Positions 23,579-35,870 of a DNA stretch of 64,000 nt are shown here, piece by piece (position 1 is the stretch's first letter; each line of letters starts with the position of its first letter). The notes beneath the pieces were generated by a model. That model made no database searches. It was not told where the DNA came from and saw nothing but the letters and a program-made list of their open reading frames with translations. A program made the translations under genes and the position numbers. Source of the stretch: Fallopia convolvulus (Eukaryota > Streptophyta > Magnoliopsida > Caryophyllales > Polygonaceae); assembly GCA_964016875.1 (NCBI GenBank), contig OZ024736.1, positions 43,618,707-43,682,706 of the forward strand, read 5' to 3'.

Positions 23579-23584
23579 GGCCCA
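23579..23584 (+). promoter_or_regulatory. Site II (GGCCCA) element upstream of plastid RPS9
   Basis: GGCCCA lies 166 bases before the RPS9 start, with AGCCCA a few bases upstream. TGGGCC-type site II motifs are typical of plant ribosomal protein promoters, including those for organelle-targeted ones. Motif and position evidence. Confidence 0.5.
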
Positions 23585-23749
23585 ATTATGAACAACTGGA
23601 ATGTGGAGGGGTAAATACGTCAACTTACATAACGTTATCCCCTTGCGACCCCAAAACTCAAAGACCTTCAAAGCTTGGGGCTTCTGAGCTCATCTCGATA
23701 GCCATAGCCGAGCGGGCTGAAATCCGTAATCTTATCGAGAAGCAGAAAA

Positions 23750-25093
23750 ATGGCGGCATCCCTGCAATTCCTTACATTATCCTTCTCTTCCCTCTCGTTT
23801 TCCTCCAACATCACTCCCAAATCCCAAAAACTCGCTTTCCCCCGCGCTAACAAACCGCTTTCATGTTCGAGCTCCTCGAAGGCCCCTCGACTGGTTATCT
23901 CGGCGTCGGCTGCCGGAATCGCGGAGGCTCCCTCGATTGAAGGCCAGATCGAGGATTTGGAGAAGTACGTCAAGTCTAGACTTCCCGGGGGATTTGCAGC
24001 CCAGACACTCATCGGCACTGGAAGGAGGAAATGTGCCATTGCTAGGGTTGTAATTCAGGAAGGAACTGGCAAGTTCATCATCAATTACCGCGACGCCAAG
24101 GTTCTTTATCTCTTTCTGCGTCTCGCGTTTATAGGAGAATAAAGGTTGATTTTGATTGTCTGAACTTGCTGATATTAGGAACTGAAAACTCTGATTAAAT
24201 ATAGAGCCCTTAGATTGTTATATACGTTATATCACATATTCGAAATCAATGCGTAGTTCTTGTGACAAATCTGTGTTTCAGATTGTATGATGTCTTTGCT
24301 TGTGAGTTGTGACTGAGTATATGGCAATTCCTTGTAGAAGTCTTCAACTTAATTGAGATGCTTGCTAGTTACACAGTAATATGAAGTATGAATACAGTGG
24401 AGAGGAGTGAAAGAATTATCATGTATAGATGGTTAAGGTCCTTGGTTTCAGAAGATGAGATTGTGTAGACGCTTGTTGCCCCAAGTGTAAACTAGATAAT
24501 TCATAGTTCATAGCTGTTGCTGCCTGAGGAAAGATTGATGTTTGCAGTTGCAGCAGAAAAGTCAGGAAATTGATGAAAACTTGCTGGTGGGTAGTAATTT
24601 GATTGTCGAGCTTGTAAGTTGATTTTAAAGGAGCTGATGAGCAGAAAAGTCACGAATTTGATGAATAGATGATTATTCCTTGTTTCAATGGTAGTAAAAT
24701 TATAACAGCATTTTTTTCAATCCTGTTTCAGCACTTGAATCTTACTTAACAGTTTCATGATGCAGCTGTGCTATGCTTGCATTGCTAATAGTGTGTATGG
24801 TGTAGGAATATCTTCAAGGGAATCCATTGTGGCTTCAGTATATCAAGACCCCTTTGGCTTTACTGGGATATGAAGCTTCATATGATGTTTTCGTCAAAGC
24901 ACATGGTGGAGGACTTGCTGGTCAAGCTCAGGCCATATCCCTTGGGATTGCCCGTGCATTGCTGAAAGTGAGCGCAGGCCATAGGGCACCACTGAAGAAA
25001 GAAGGTCTTCTTACTAGAGACTCCAGGATAGTGGAGAGGAAGAAGGCTGGGCTCCATAAAGCTCGTAAAGCACCTCAATTTTCAAAGCGTTGA
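23750..25093 (+). CDS. RPS9: 30S ribosomal protein S9, chloroplastic
   Basis: Nuclear-encoded uS9 of the plastid ribosome, contacting P-site tRNA with its C-terminal tail. Two exons: 23750-24100 and 24806-25093, phase 0, 212 residues. Residues 1 to about 50 are a Ser/Leu-rich transit peptide beginning MAASLQF. An acidic plant-specific stretch (IEGQIEDLEKYVKSRLPGG) precedes the S9 domain, which has GTGRRKCAIARV, the GGGLAGQAQAISLGIARAL block, TRDSRIVERKK and a basic tail ending KAPQFSKR. The terminal Ser-Lys-Arg is the expected tip of uS9. The intron (24101-24805) is the only one. A GGCCCA site lies upstream. Confidence 0.95.
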
Positions 25094-26282
25094 GGTAAAA
25101 AAAAGAAGATGCAAATGCATACTATTTATTCAAATGTGCTGCATTGTTTTTATCATTGAACTTCTTATGGTAGTCAATATTAAATTCTAAGGGAAATACC
25201 TACCCTACTATGGTAAGTGTAATTCCATTTGGAGGAAGTACAAGTTCCTCAGAACTAATTTCTTGTATTTATTTTTCGAACCAAAAATAGGAATTTAAAC
25301 TACTTCCTGAGAAATTGATGCTGAACCAAACTAGGACTAGAGTTTAGGTACTTGGGTCTTATTATTGCCTATCTGAACATTCCATAAGCTCTTATTGAAA
25401 TCCTTTGAATTATAGACAATTTTCCTTCTAGTACTTTTCCAGCTTGTGTTGATCAGAAAAGATAATTTCAGCCATTGTACAATTTGGTTGTTTTGCAGGG
25501 TATCATAATCATTTTTTGTCAACTTTTGGCTTCTTGCACTTTCTTGAAGAACTGAGGGTAGTCAAAACTCAGCTTTGCATAGTTTGAAATGACCTGAAAC
25601 ATATGATATTGTTTTGGTTATGTTGTTCATTTAGCTATAAGAAGACGATGTCATAACTTTGTAAAGTATTTGAAGATTGAATGTGGAACCCTATGGGGTG
25701 TTTATGTAATATTCTCTCAACTTTGCTAGTAGATGTGATAGTGATGGTGCTCAACTTAATGAGGTGTTCATGTACAGTGATCGATTCTCGTTGTGTCATG
25801 TCACAGAATTCTAGAATCCGGTCCGGGATCCAATCTTGACTGGAATAGTAAATGGGTAGAGAAATAAGGTCTGATTATGACCAACACGGCCCCTTGAAAA
25901 CATGATTGTGAGCTGCGATGGAAAATTAGAGAGGCTTAAACATGATTGTGAGATGGGATTGAAAACATGATTCTGGCCCCTTAATAGTTCCACCTCTGGG
26001 AGCCTATAGATGAATAATTATCCACGGTTAATTTAGAGACATCCGCAACTTCAAATTTCAAACTGGAAGCTCCCAAGTTATCAAGACAAATTGGCAAAAG
26101 GAATAGGAATAGAATATTGTACACAGTTAGTCAATTACGTACACAAACTTCAAATTTTAAGTTGGGGGTGCATCCTCAGACCTATTGGCTTAGATTTTAT
26201 ACAATGTCTTTGAGATGAATATAATCTTTATATCAAATTATCAATATTGGTGCATTTTTAACATGGTTGAATTTCAGTTTTC
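25094..26282. other. Intergenic, 3' flank of RPS9
   Basis: Includes the RPS9 3' end. A short phrase, AAACATGATT(G/C)TG, recurs three times at about 25897-25975, with neighbouring AGGCTTAAACATG and GATTGAAAACATG, indicating a small degenerate tandem repeat. No gene or RNA is recognised. Confidence 0.5.
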
Positions 26283-26368
26283 TGTTGGGGCAAAGGTGTG
26301 TACATTTTAGCCCCCCAGACTCCACCCGATACGGGTTAACATTGGGTACGTTGTTGTTGTTGTTGTTA
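26283..26368 (+). mobile_element. 3' fragment of a TS-like SINE with TTG tail
   Basis: The sequence GGGGCAAAGGTGTGTACA, a CCCCCCAGACTCCACCC block, GGGTTAACATTGGGTACG and a (TTG)n tail follow the layout of the 3' end of TS-type tRNA-derived SINEs known from tobacco and other plants, whose tails are TTG repeats rather than poly(A). The tRNA-like 5' part is not visible, so it is a truncated copy. Confidence 0.6.
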
Positions 26369-26785
26369 CGTTCTTTCCACTAAGTATTTTCCTGGAGTAC
26401 AAAAACTTTGCTATAAATTTGAGTCATTAGACGAACGTAGAGGGAAAGGAGCGTACTTATGTACAAGGAAAGAGGAGAAGGAAGCGTGCAAGCAATTGCA
26501 TCCATGGTGGAAGATACACTCGGATCCTCCTTTGACTTGAAGCCAAGCCACGGCAAAATGCAAGCCACGTTAATTATTTGGTTAATGAACTTATGATTAC
26601 GGCACTTGAAACAACGCTGTTAAAAAGGCATTATCAGCAAACACTGACTTGGGCGCGGCGCCAAATCCCTAACCTTGCATCCCGCCTATTATTCCCGCCG
26701 TTGATGTACATTAATTAATCCTGATAGAACTTGAAAGCCCCTCTTTGGAAGAACAAATTCGAAAAATAGAGTATGTTAATAGAGT
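26369..26785. other. Intergenic, no gene recognised
   Basis: Ordinary spacer between the TTG-tailed SINE fragment and the LINE insertion. One GC-rich patch (about 26650-26700). Nothing supported. Confidence 0.5.
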
Positions 26786-28925
26786 GAAACAATATCGATC
26801 TTTTTTTTTTTTTGAGAAGAAAGCTATAATTTTTATTAGATATCGAGCTCCGCTAGAGCGGTTATACTCGTAGGAATATCACTTACAAATATTTGTTCAT
26901 AACCCGAAACAGGACTAAGTCGGGCAATATAATGAGCGACTGTATTACCCGCTCGGCTTACATGAGATAAAGAGTGTATAATAAAAGAAGATAACATGGA
27001 TTTAATATCAGCAATAACAGCTCCAAAGTAGGAAATATTTGGTATTGTTTGAGATATACTGTGAATCACTGATTGAGCATCCGATTCAACTTCTAGGACT
27101 AGAAATTGCAAAGATAAAGCAACTTTCAATCCGAAAAGAATTGCTTGAGCCTCCGCCAATTCAACAGACCAGGAACATTGCACACGTCTCACAGCCGCAG
27201 CAATCACAAAACCATAAAAATTTCGAATTACAATCCCCAAACCAACTTCTGTACCATTGAAAAGTGCAGCATCACAATTCAATTTATAAGCGGGAGAAGA
27301 TGGTACCTGCCATGTTGCAAAAGAAGGAGGTGAAAAGTTCCCAATACTAACAGCATTCAAATGATGCTGATATTGAGCAACAAAAGTTGAGAAACCTTGT
27401 AAAATAGATGCACTATGATCAACATGCCCTTGGAAGACCCATTGATTTCGTGATGTCCATGAACTCCAAGCAAACAACAAGAACTCAGTAAAACCGGTAC
27501 TTCCCTTTGCTGCAAATATCGATTGAGCCAAATCCCAAACCACATCAGTAGGTATATTCTGAAGAAAAGAATACAAAGACGAAGTCTGCCATAGAGGTTG
27601 AATCAATGGGCACTGAAATATGGCATGCCAAACTGACTCCGCATTAGCAACACACCTATCACAAACATCAGTTGATAAAATATGACGAGCCCGAAGATTC
27701 GACTTGACGCTTAAAGAGCCAGTAAGAAAACGCCAAGCAAAAACTCTCATTTTAGGTGGCACACACATAGACCACATCGATCCCCATAAACCATCTGATG
27801 CTGAAGACGAAAGGCAGGTAGCTGTAGCACCCAAAAGACCAAACCAATACCCAGTTTTTACTGAATATATCCCATTCCTCGAATACTTCCAGAATTGAAC
27901 ATCAGGAACCGGCTGTAAACGCAAAGGCACATTCAAAACCAGTCGTGCCTCATCGAAATTAAAATAATGCACTACAGCTGATACATCCCAGGTAAAATTA
28001 TCATAATTTAAAAGATCAGCAACCTTCAGTAAAGGATCAGAATGTGAAGGCCTAAAAGGAATAACAAAACCAGTGCCTTTAGGAAGCCAAGTATCTTCCC
28101 AAACAGAAATTTGAGAACCATTGCCCACTGGCCAACATAAACGATCAAGTAAAAGAGATTTAGCTCCCCAAATACTAGACCAAGTATAGCTAGGATTGTA
28201 CCCTCTTAAAGAGCTACAAAAATCACCATGTGGAAAGTACTTCCGCTGCAAAACTCTTGCTAACAAAGTGTGAGAAAAATGCATTAGGCGCCATCCTTGC
28301 TTAGCAAGTAATGCAGTATTAAAAATCTTCAAATTTCGAAACCCCATTCCTCCCTGTTTCTTAGGTAAACAAAGTGCATTCCAAGATTGCCAATGAATCT
28401 TGCGTTCACCATCTCGACAACCCCACCAGAACTGGGCTAAAAGGGAATGAATTTCATCAACAAGAGAATCTGGCAACCTAAAAATACTCGTGAGATATAG
28501 TGGAATAGATTGCAACACTGATTTAATCAACGTTTCTCGGCCTGCCTGAGATAGAAGATGTTCTTTCCAACCATTTACCTTCTTTAAAATACGTTCCTTT
28601 ATACACTGAAAAACAACCTTCTTTGAACGACCAATAATTGTAGGGAGTCCCAAATACTTAGAATAACGATCAACCTCTCGTACTTGAAGACAATTAGTGA
28701 TCTGTGATTTCCTTTGAGCAGAGACATTACGGCTGAAGCAAATTTCAGTTTTCTCCATATTAATTTTCTGACCCGAAGCTCTTTCATATAAACTGAAAAT
28801 CTCAGTTAAAACAGAGCATTCTTCCAAATTTGCTCGAGCAAAAAGTAAACTATCATCCGCAAAGAAGAGATGAGTTAATTGGGGCGCTCCTCAATATCGA
28901 TCCGAAAGGAAACAATATCGATCTT
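26786..28925 (-). mobile_element. 5'-truncated L1-type LINE with 17-bp target-site duplication
   Basis: The 17-base sequence GAAACAATATCGATCTT flanks the insertion at 26786-26802 and 28909-28925. Next to the left copy is a T run, which is the poly(A) tail of a minus-strand element. The homology starts at about 28895 (GAPQLTHLFFADD on the minus strand), so the element is cut off inside the reverse transcriptase domain. Between the start of homology and the right target copy there are about 14-18 filler bases that again contain CAATATCGATC. The long open frame and perfect duplication point to a recent insertion. Confidence 0.92.
26836..28893 (-). CDS. LINE reverse transcriptase C-terminal part with zf-RVT and RNase H domains (5' truncated)
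   Basis: An open frame of about 680 codons on the minus strand with no in-frame ATG at the usual place because the 5' part of the element is missing. In order: the catalytic FFADD motif of reverse transcriptase right at the truncation, the thumb region (GWKEHLLSQAGRETLIKSVL), the zf-RVT block (CDRCVANAESVWHAIFQCPL), and a C-terminal plant-type RNase H domain with LNCDAAL, the ELAEAQA glutamate, ESDAQSV and an AHYIAR histidine. The sequence looks undamaged, but without the endonuclease and most of the polymerase it cannot move by itself. Confidence 0.9.
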
Positions 28926-29089
28926 ATACTACCCAATTCCCACCAAATCACATCGCACCAATAAATAATGCACATTCAAAATTTTTTAGACGCGGATGAT
29001 TTCTGTAGTTTTTTTTTGAAGTTATGAAAGATAATTGCATAGTGTAAAATTTAATTTGAACAAGAAAACAAACTTTGTTTATTTTTATG

Positions 29090-29905
29090 TAGATTGAATC
29101 AAATGAAGATGGGATTTATCATAAAAAGTAGAATTAAATTTGGACCATCTGATTGAAACAATCAAAATGAATCTAGGTCATTCGATTGAAAAAAATAAGC
29201 AAAATAAAAAAATAATTTATTTTTATTTTTGTTTTTCTTACTTTATTTTTTAAGTCCTTTTACGTATGTAAAATGATATAAATCGAGTATGAACATAAGA
29301 CCATAAAACATACGAGTGAACATATAATACTAATATGTGAACGTACATATATTCTATGTGAACGTATACTAAACTTTATGAAGTTAAAATGTGGTTATAA
29401 GTGAACAACTCTTGTAATAATGTGAACATGTGTATAAAATATATGAATAGAATGTAAAATGTCAAGCGTCGTGTATTTTGCAAAAATAAGCGAAAAAAAA
29501 CAAAATAAAAAATATAATTTTTTGTCAAATATTTTAAAGTTGTTCAACGCATGTACGATGACCATAAAACATGAACAAACAATACTAATATGTGAAGTGT
29601 GAACACACTTGTAATATATGTGAACGTATTATAAAATTTCTGAACTTAAATATGTGATATGTGAACATGTCTTATAATAGTTTAAAACATATGCATAAAA
29701 TATGTGAATGTAACGTAAGAAATCAAATGTTACGTTTTTAGCAAAAACAAGCAAAACTAAGAAAAAGAATTTAAATTTTTTATTTTTTCAATTTTTATTT
29801 TTTGTCAAAATTATAATTTTACCCTTATCTCTTTTAATCTTAGCCATCCATTTCTCAAATCCCAGGTAACATTTGTTCCTAATTTTCGTAATAAGGCTCA
29901 TTTTC
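29090..29905. mobile_element. Second MULE-like AT-rich element
   Basis: The right end, read on the minus strand from about 29905, gives AAATGAGCCTTATTACG then GGAACAAATGTTACC and GAGAAATGGATGGCT, which resembles the left end of the 20040 element (AAATGAGAATTATTCC, GAGAACAAATATGG, GAGAAATCAACGGC). The interior has two diverged tandem copies of a 250-270-bp block. No coding capacity. The left terminus is uncertain. Confidence 0.4.
29245..29765. repeat. Diverged about 265-bp tandem duplication
   Basis: Two blocks share the order ACCATAAAACAT, AATACTAATATGTGAA, TGTGAACGTAT, GTGAACATGT, ATAAAATATRTGAAT and GCAAAAAYAAGC. They are in direct orientation with many substitutions. Confidence 0.65.
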
Positions 29906-30224
29906 ATGTGAATCAACCTCTATTTTTATGATGGATATTGAAAATGTATTTTTTTTGTAAACACAAATTATTTTCTAAGTAAAGGTTTCATAATATTTTT
30001 AAATATAATACACAAAATTTAAACTTTCTATAATTATGTGTGGACTATTTTCTTTTGACTTTATAATACCATTTTGATCAAAATTCTCTCAGTCAATATA
30101 ATTTTATGCTTATTAAATTTCTTTCAAGAATAAAGACAATTTATTAAATATCATCAAAGTGCATTGTTACTTTTTTTTTGTCTATATAAAACACTTAATT
30201 AGGGCATTATAATAGGGGAGGATA

Positions 30225-30420
30225 GACTACTACAAAACCATTCCGAAAGTTAAAATACTTCTATGGAAAGTATGCGTTAACGGTCTTCCCACTAAGGACA
30301 AATTACTATAAAATCATATTGCATTAATTGATGATTGTCCGTTATGTCAACAACACAACGAAAGATAGAACACTTTTACTGCAATGCCCTTCCGTATTAG
30401 CAAATTTGGAACGAGTTGAC
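30225..30420 (+). mobile_element. Decayed LINE zf-RVT fragment
   Basis: Plus-strand translation from about 30240 gives KVKILLWKVCVNGLPTKDKL, a stop, then DDCPLCQQHNER and a stop. This is the usual 'PKIKxFLWR...RLPTxxxLxxR...CPLC...E...H' block of plant LINEs. In-frame stops show it is dead. It is unrelated in orientation to the nearby intact LINE fragment. Confidence 0.65.
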
Positions 30421-31082
30421 ACTCGCATAGCTGATTCGGTTATACAAGCATAAAATTATGAAAAAGAATTATATCTGGTATATAACAAATAAAAAATAGT
30501 TTGCCTCCACGTAAATTTCAAGAGTTGGTTCTGGTATGATAGAGTATTTGGTATTGTCGAAACAAAACAATATTTAACAAATTTGTTGATGGTCCATCCG
30601 TGAACGTCGTAGAATTTATACAATCTCAAATTAAACCATGGTACAAAAATGAAGTATTACAAGTAAATTACCCTAGTACAAAGTACAATAAATGTAGGAT
30701 CACACCAATAAACAAACAAAGAAACAAATGAAGTTAAGGATAATTTTATACTTATAATTGATCGCTTTTAGGTTGGAAAGCAATAAAACCAATATCCACT
30801 TCCCAATTTTAGCAGGTCGTCGTAAATCGTAAAAAACCAACCCCCAAGCCCCAATTCCCCATTTTCTCTCTTCGCGGAGTGATCCCAAACCCCTCTCTCT
30901 ATCTAGGGTTTTTGGTTCACCTTCAATCTCTCGTAATCAGTCTCTCTGTGGAAATTGAGCGATCGGACCTATAAAGCATCGGTATTTTGTAGTCTTTAAT
31001 CTGTTTTCCGGAATTGTTGATTGCACTGCCGGATTGATTCTCCATTGTTGGTTGAGATTAATACCTGTACAAATCGTCAATT
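30421..31082. other. Spacer and leader of the ARIADNE gene
   Basis: The first 400 bases may still belong to the LINE remnant. From about 30860 a TC-rich leader typical of plant genes begins (CTCTCTCTATCTAGGG...). Nothing else is supported. Confidence 0.5.
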
Positions 31083-34000
31083 ATGGATGATTATGCTAGT
31101 AGCGATGATGGATTTTACTTCGAGGAGGAAGAGGACGGGCGAGATGCATGTGGAGGAATTCAGGAGATCGACAGTGACCCTTCGCTTAGCAATAAAGGCT
31201 CATCCACTAAGGTCATCCAGTGTTTCCCTTAGTCTCAATTGCTTTTCTGTAACTAATTTGAATTCTTTTTCAAGTTTCGATTTTCGAAATCGGCTTCTTC
31301 CGATGATCAATGAACTTTAAGTTCACGGTGAAGGTGATTTGAATTTTGCGCTGAGAGATTTTTGGTTTTACATTTTCGCAGTTTTTGGTTCGTGATTGTT
31401 CCGAATTGATATTTGGCTTTACATTATATAACCATATCATAGGTACGAGTAATCAGGACTGCTGATTGAGCGGATTCTAATCGTTCTATGTTTCTTTTTT
31501 TTCTGGGACTGTATGCGTACTTAGGGTTTCTGAATATGTTGTTGGAAGATACAAATTTCTTAAAATTCCCACCTTGTTATGTATTCTGGAGTAGTGCATA
31601 ACATTTATTTCATCTGAGAATATATTGGCATTGTCTTCGTATGAAAATTGACGTCTGTGGCCATTCTTTATCTTGCATAACATTGGATATTAGCTTTAGA
31701 ATAGCAGAGGTCTGTTTTTAGTACTCTAATTACTTTCACTTTTGTTTCTTTTGTTGAGAGTCAATTTGGGAAACACCTGATTAGAAGGGCACTTTGCCTT
31801 CTAAGTGCCAAGCCATGGTTCTTTATAATAAAACTTAGCTTCTGCCTTACGTTGCAGCCAAACTAAAATGAAAACAGAAGTCTCTTTGAATTTTATGATT
31901 TTTACTCCAGGTGTTTTGGCTCTGACATTGAGCAGTTTTTGTCCATAGAGCAGATTTAGGCGTGGAGATCCTATTATAACAACTATTTACCCTTCAAATT
32001 TTGCCTCTACATGCACAGTGCTTGTGTTATAACATAGGGCCACTGTAATTGATGTCTGTTTTTTCTTCACCATTGCAGGTGATTTCTAAAGAATCTCTTG
32101 TAGCTGCCCAGGTGAACATTTCTCTCTATTACTTCCAGTTTGTTACTGTTCATCTAAATATCTCTTCTCAGCTTTGGAATAATGGGTGGCTGATTACACT
32201 TCTGTGGACTTGTGTAGAGAGAAGATTTACGGAGAATAATGGACATGCTCTCTGTGAGAGAACACCATGCTCGAACTCTTCTCATTCATTTTCGCTGGGA
32301 TGTTGAAAGGGTCCTTGAGTTGTTCGTGGAGCGTGGCATAGATAAATTATTCGCAGCAGCAGGGGTGAAAGTTCTGGGGCAAAGTGACCCTTGCCCATCT
32401 GGATCTTGTCTTACATGTGACATTTGTATCGAAGAGAGGCCTGTTGATGAGTTTACAGCAATGGATTGTGGCCACTACTTCTGTAATGAATGTAAGATCA
32501 TTTTCATTGATGCTTATTTCTATCCTGATAATTATGCATGTTCTTCATTTTCTCTTGAATGTCAATTTGTTTCATGTCAGTTGTCAATGTTATTGATTCT
32601 ACTTGGAAAATTCAGAAGGCTTATAATCAGCTCTTAGATTTTTCGTATTTAATTTTTCTTATAAATGTTGTCTCAGAATTCGCGTCTTAGTAACTGGGTA
32701 AACTAGCTAAGCAGTAAATATATCATGCTTACGTGGACCTTTATTACCTTTTCTCAAATAATGAGATGATCATCTTTTTATGTGCCCAGAGTGTTAAAGA
32801 TGTTAAATTTTTTTGAGTCGTGAAAGTGTATGCTCCAGTATACCTGGGGTCTCGATAGGGTTTAGGAGCGAAAACCTAGGGTGTGTATGGATATGCAAGT
32901 TGTTAACTAGTTTTAGTTAAAATTCGAGTGGTAGTTGAATAACTAGGTAAAATATGAGTTGAAGTTTAAAAAAAATTACTAAACTGCATTTGGATATAAA
33001 ACTCTAGTCATGACTAGTTACAAGTTAGAAAATAATTAAAAAGGAAATAAATTACCATTATTTTCATTTTAGTTAATTTAATCAAAACAACTACGTCAAC
33101 CCCTTTTTTTTTGAGGTTTTCGTTTAAATTAGTAACCCAATAGTTTCTAGTTAATTTTGACTTACCAAACATTGTTATTTTTTTTTTTCAACTAGTAACA
33201 AGTGAAACAACTAGTTAAAGTGGCTATGCAAACACACCCCTAATCTACCCTAATACAATACTAAAGCAAAATCCATGTTAGTGAAAAAAGTTGTGCCACA
33301 TGGCAATTATTAGAAAAAAATGTAATTTAAAAAAAATTTAATTTGGGTCGTATCTTTGGATCATTGATCTTAAAAGCCAATTAAGTTACTTCCCCACTTT
33401 CCTTAAACATATATATTCACTTTCCCATTATCTATAACCGCCACATCTTTCTATTAAATTAACACGAGATCGCCAGATGTTATCCTCTCAATTCTTATTC
33501 TCTTTCCCTTTTGACGATTTACTCAGCTCATATTTTGGATTTGTCGAGCATTGATTGATCAATGCGCACTGACCAGGTTTTGAATCCATCCTATATTATC
33601 ATCACTTATGATTTGCACAATTGTACTTTCTTACCTTTTTCTCTTGGGGTTGAGGTTTGACATTTTGGGATTTAGTTTTAGCAATACTTGTCGGAACATT
33701 TAAAAGGCATAATTGCATGTATATATGTGTGTGTGTGTGTAATTTGTCATTCCATAGTTGTCGCTAAGTGTTTCTGTTGGAAGCAAAATTGACTCCATGT
33801 TCTGTGCATTTATTAAACAGAATCAGTTCATTTTTGTTATTCGCAGCCGAAATTTTTCTTAAAGCTAGCCTTTTGGTAGTGTAATTATGATACAGACTAC
33901 AGTATTACAAATTATGAATTGGTAGATGGTATGGGTCTATGGGATAGGATGCAAAAACTGTTAAAAATTATTGTATTCTCTGTTATTATCCGTACATGGT

Positions 34001-35870
34001 ATGAGATCAACACTAGTTTACAAAACTTTCAAGAGAAATAGACACTTAACCAGGTATCCTTATGGAGTATGTGACAAATAAAATGCTGCATTCATCTAAT
34101 GATTGTAGATTTGTAGGTAAATGGTGCATTTTCTCTTCGTACTAATTTTTCTATGTCTGTATCCTTGTTAGGTTGGACAGAGCATTTTATTGTGAAGATA
34201 AATGAAGGTCAGAGTAGACGCATTAGGTGCATGACCCACAAATGCAATTCTATTTGTGATGATACAAAAGTCAGAACTCTTGTCAATCTTAGGGATTCTC
34301 AACTGGCTGACAAATTTGACCGCTTCCTTTTAGAATCGTATATTGAGGACAATAAAATGGTGAAATGGTGCCCTAGTGTTCCGCACTGTGGAAATGCAAT
34401 ACGAGTTGAAGATGATGAGTTTTGTGAGGTTGAATGTTCATGTGGTCTGCAATTTTGCTTTAGCTGTTCCTTTGAGGCACATTCACCTTGTTCATGTATT
34501 ATGTGGGAGCTGTGGATGAAGAAGTGTCGTGACGAATCAGAGACTGTTAACTGGATAACTGTCAACACAAAGCCATGTCCAAAGTGTCACAAGCCCGTGG
34601 AAAAGAATGGGGGATGCAATCTGGTTGTATGTGTTTGTGGCCAAGCTTTTTGGTGAGTACATAAATCCTGCCATTTGTGCGCCTTGTTATCGAAATATGC
34701 TTGTAATATATCTTAATGAGTACTCTGTATGCCTATTTTGCAGTTGGCTTTGTGGCGGCGCTACAGGGAGAGATCATACATGGTCAAGTATTGCCAATCA
34801 TAGTTGTGGGAGATACAAGGATGACAAAAAAAAGAAGACCCTTGCAAAAAAAGAACTTTGGCGTTACATTCACTATCACAACCGCTACAAAGCCCATACT
34901 GATTCTTATAAGCTTGAAGCAAAGCTTAAGGAGACCATACATAGGAAAGTGGCAGTATTGGAGCAAAGAGAATCGACATCCAAGGACTTCAGCTGGGTAA
35001 CTAATGGACTGAACAGGCTATTTAGGTCAAGGAGGATTCTATCGTATTCATATCCATTTGCTTACTACATGTTTGGTAATGAGTTATTTAAAAATGAAAT
35101 GAAGAAGGATGTCAGGGAAATTAAACAAAATCTGTTTGAAGACCAGCAACAACAGCTTGAGTCTAATGTTGAGAAGCTATCAATGTGCTTGGAGGAGCCA
35201 TTTAATGACTATGAAGAGGATGGAATCAAGGACATAAGGATGCGGATGATTACAATGTCTTCTATTGTTGACAACCTCTGCAAAAAAATGTATGTTGGTA
35301 TTTTATCCATGTTCTGGAAACTGAGGATCATTAGTGCATTTAAGAATTCGGTTTGATTACGTCAAAGGTTTTGTTTGTGTTTTCATTTGAGTCATTTGAC
35401 ACTTGAACTGCAAACAGGTATGAGTGCATAGAGAACGATCTTCTGGGTTCTCTCCTGAAATCCATTCACATTATTGCTCCTTACAAGTCAATGGGTGTGG
35501 AGAAAGCAATGGAACTTTGTGCTATGCAAAGCTCACAAGCACGAAATACTGATAGTGACAGATATTCCAACTCAAATGGTATGACCTCCAAACTATATTT
35601 GCAATATCCTTACATGACTTTTTCCTTATGATGACTACACTAATAATCAATCAATGGAGAGAATTTGAAGGGTTTTTTTTTTTCCCATTAGAACCAGAAA
35701 CTCTAAAAACTATTGACACACGGGCTTATGCAGGTGCTAATGAAACTTCATCTAGTTTGGATAACCAAGGGGAGAGCGGATGCTCTTCCAAGAAACGTGC
35801 TAGATCAGGATCCATGGGGGAAGGATTCTTTGATTTGAACTTACCTGCGGATGTGACCAACCAAATTTGA
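31083..35870 (+). CDS. ARI1: ARIADNE-type RBR E3 ubiquitin ligase
   Basis: RBR ligases take ubiquitin from an E2 on RING1 and pass it through a cysteine in RING2. Exons: 31083-31211, 32079-32111, 32218-32491, 34172-34652, 34744-35289, 35418-35578, 35734-35870; sum 1761 nt, 586 residues. Landmarks: acidic N-terminus MDDYASSDDG; an ESLVAAQREDL helix; RING1 from CDIC at residue 121 through CGHYFC; an IBR domain with CGNAIR and CSCGLQFC; RING2 from CPKC at 281 with the catalytic Cys in GGC at 294 and ending FCWLC; and the Ariadne helices (FSWVTNGLNRLFRSRR, YYMFGNELF). Ends FDLNLPAD..., close to Arabidopsis ARI1-ARI3. The exon 1 donor (AAG-GTCATC) is weak. Intron 3 (32492-34171) is long and hosts a MITE. 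Confidence 0.93.
32877..33242. mobile_element. MITE-like inverted-repeat element in ARIADNE intron 3
   Basis: The left end TAGGGTGTGTATGGATATGCAAG and the right end, read on the minus strand, TAGGGGTGTGTTTGCATAGCC are similar inverted termini with recurring AACTAGTT phrases inside. The size is about 366 bp and it is non-coding. The terminal sequence is like hAT-type MITEs (T/CAGGGGTGTGTTTGGAT), but no clear 8-bp target duplication remains. Confidence 0.6.
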
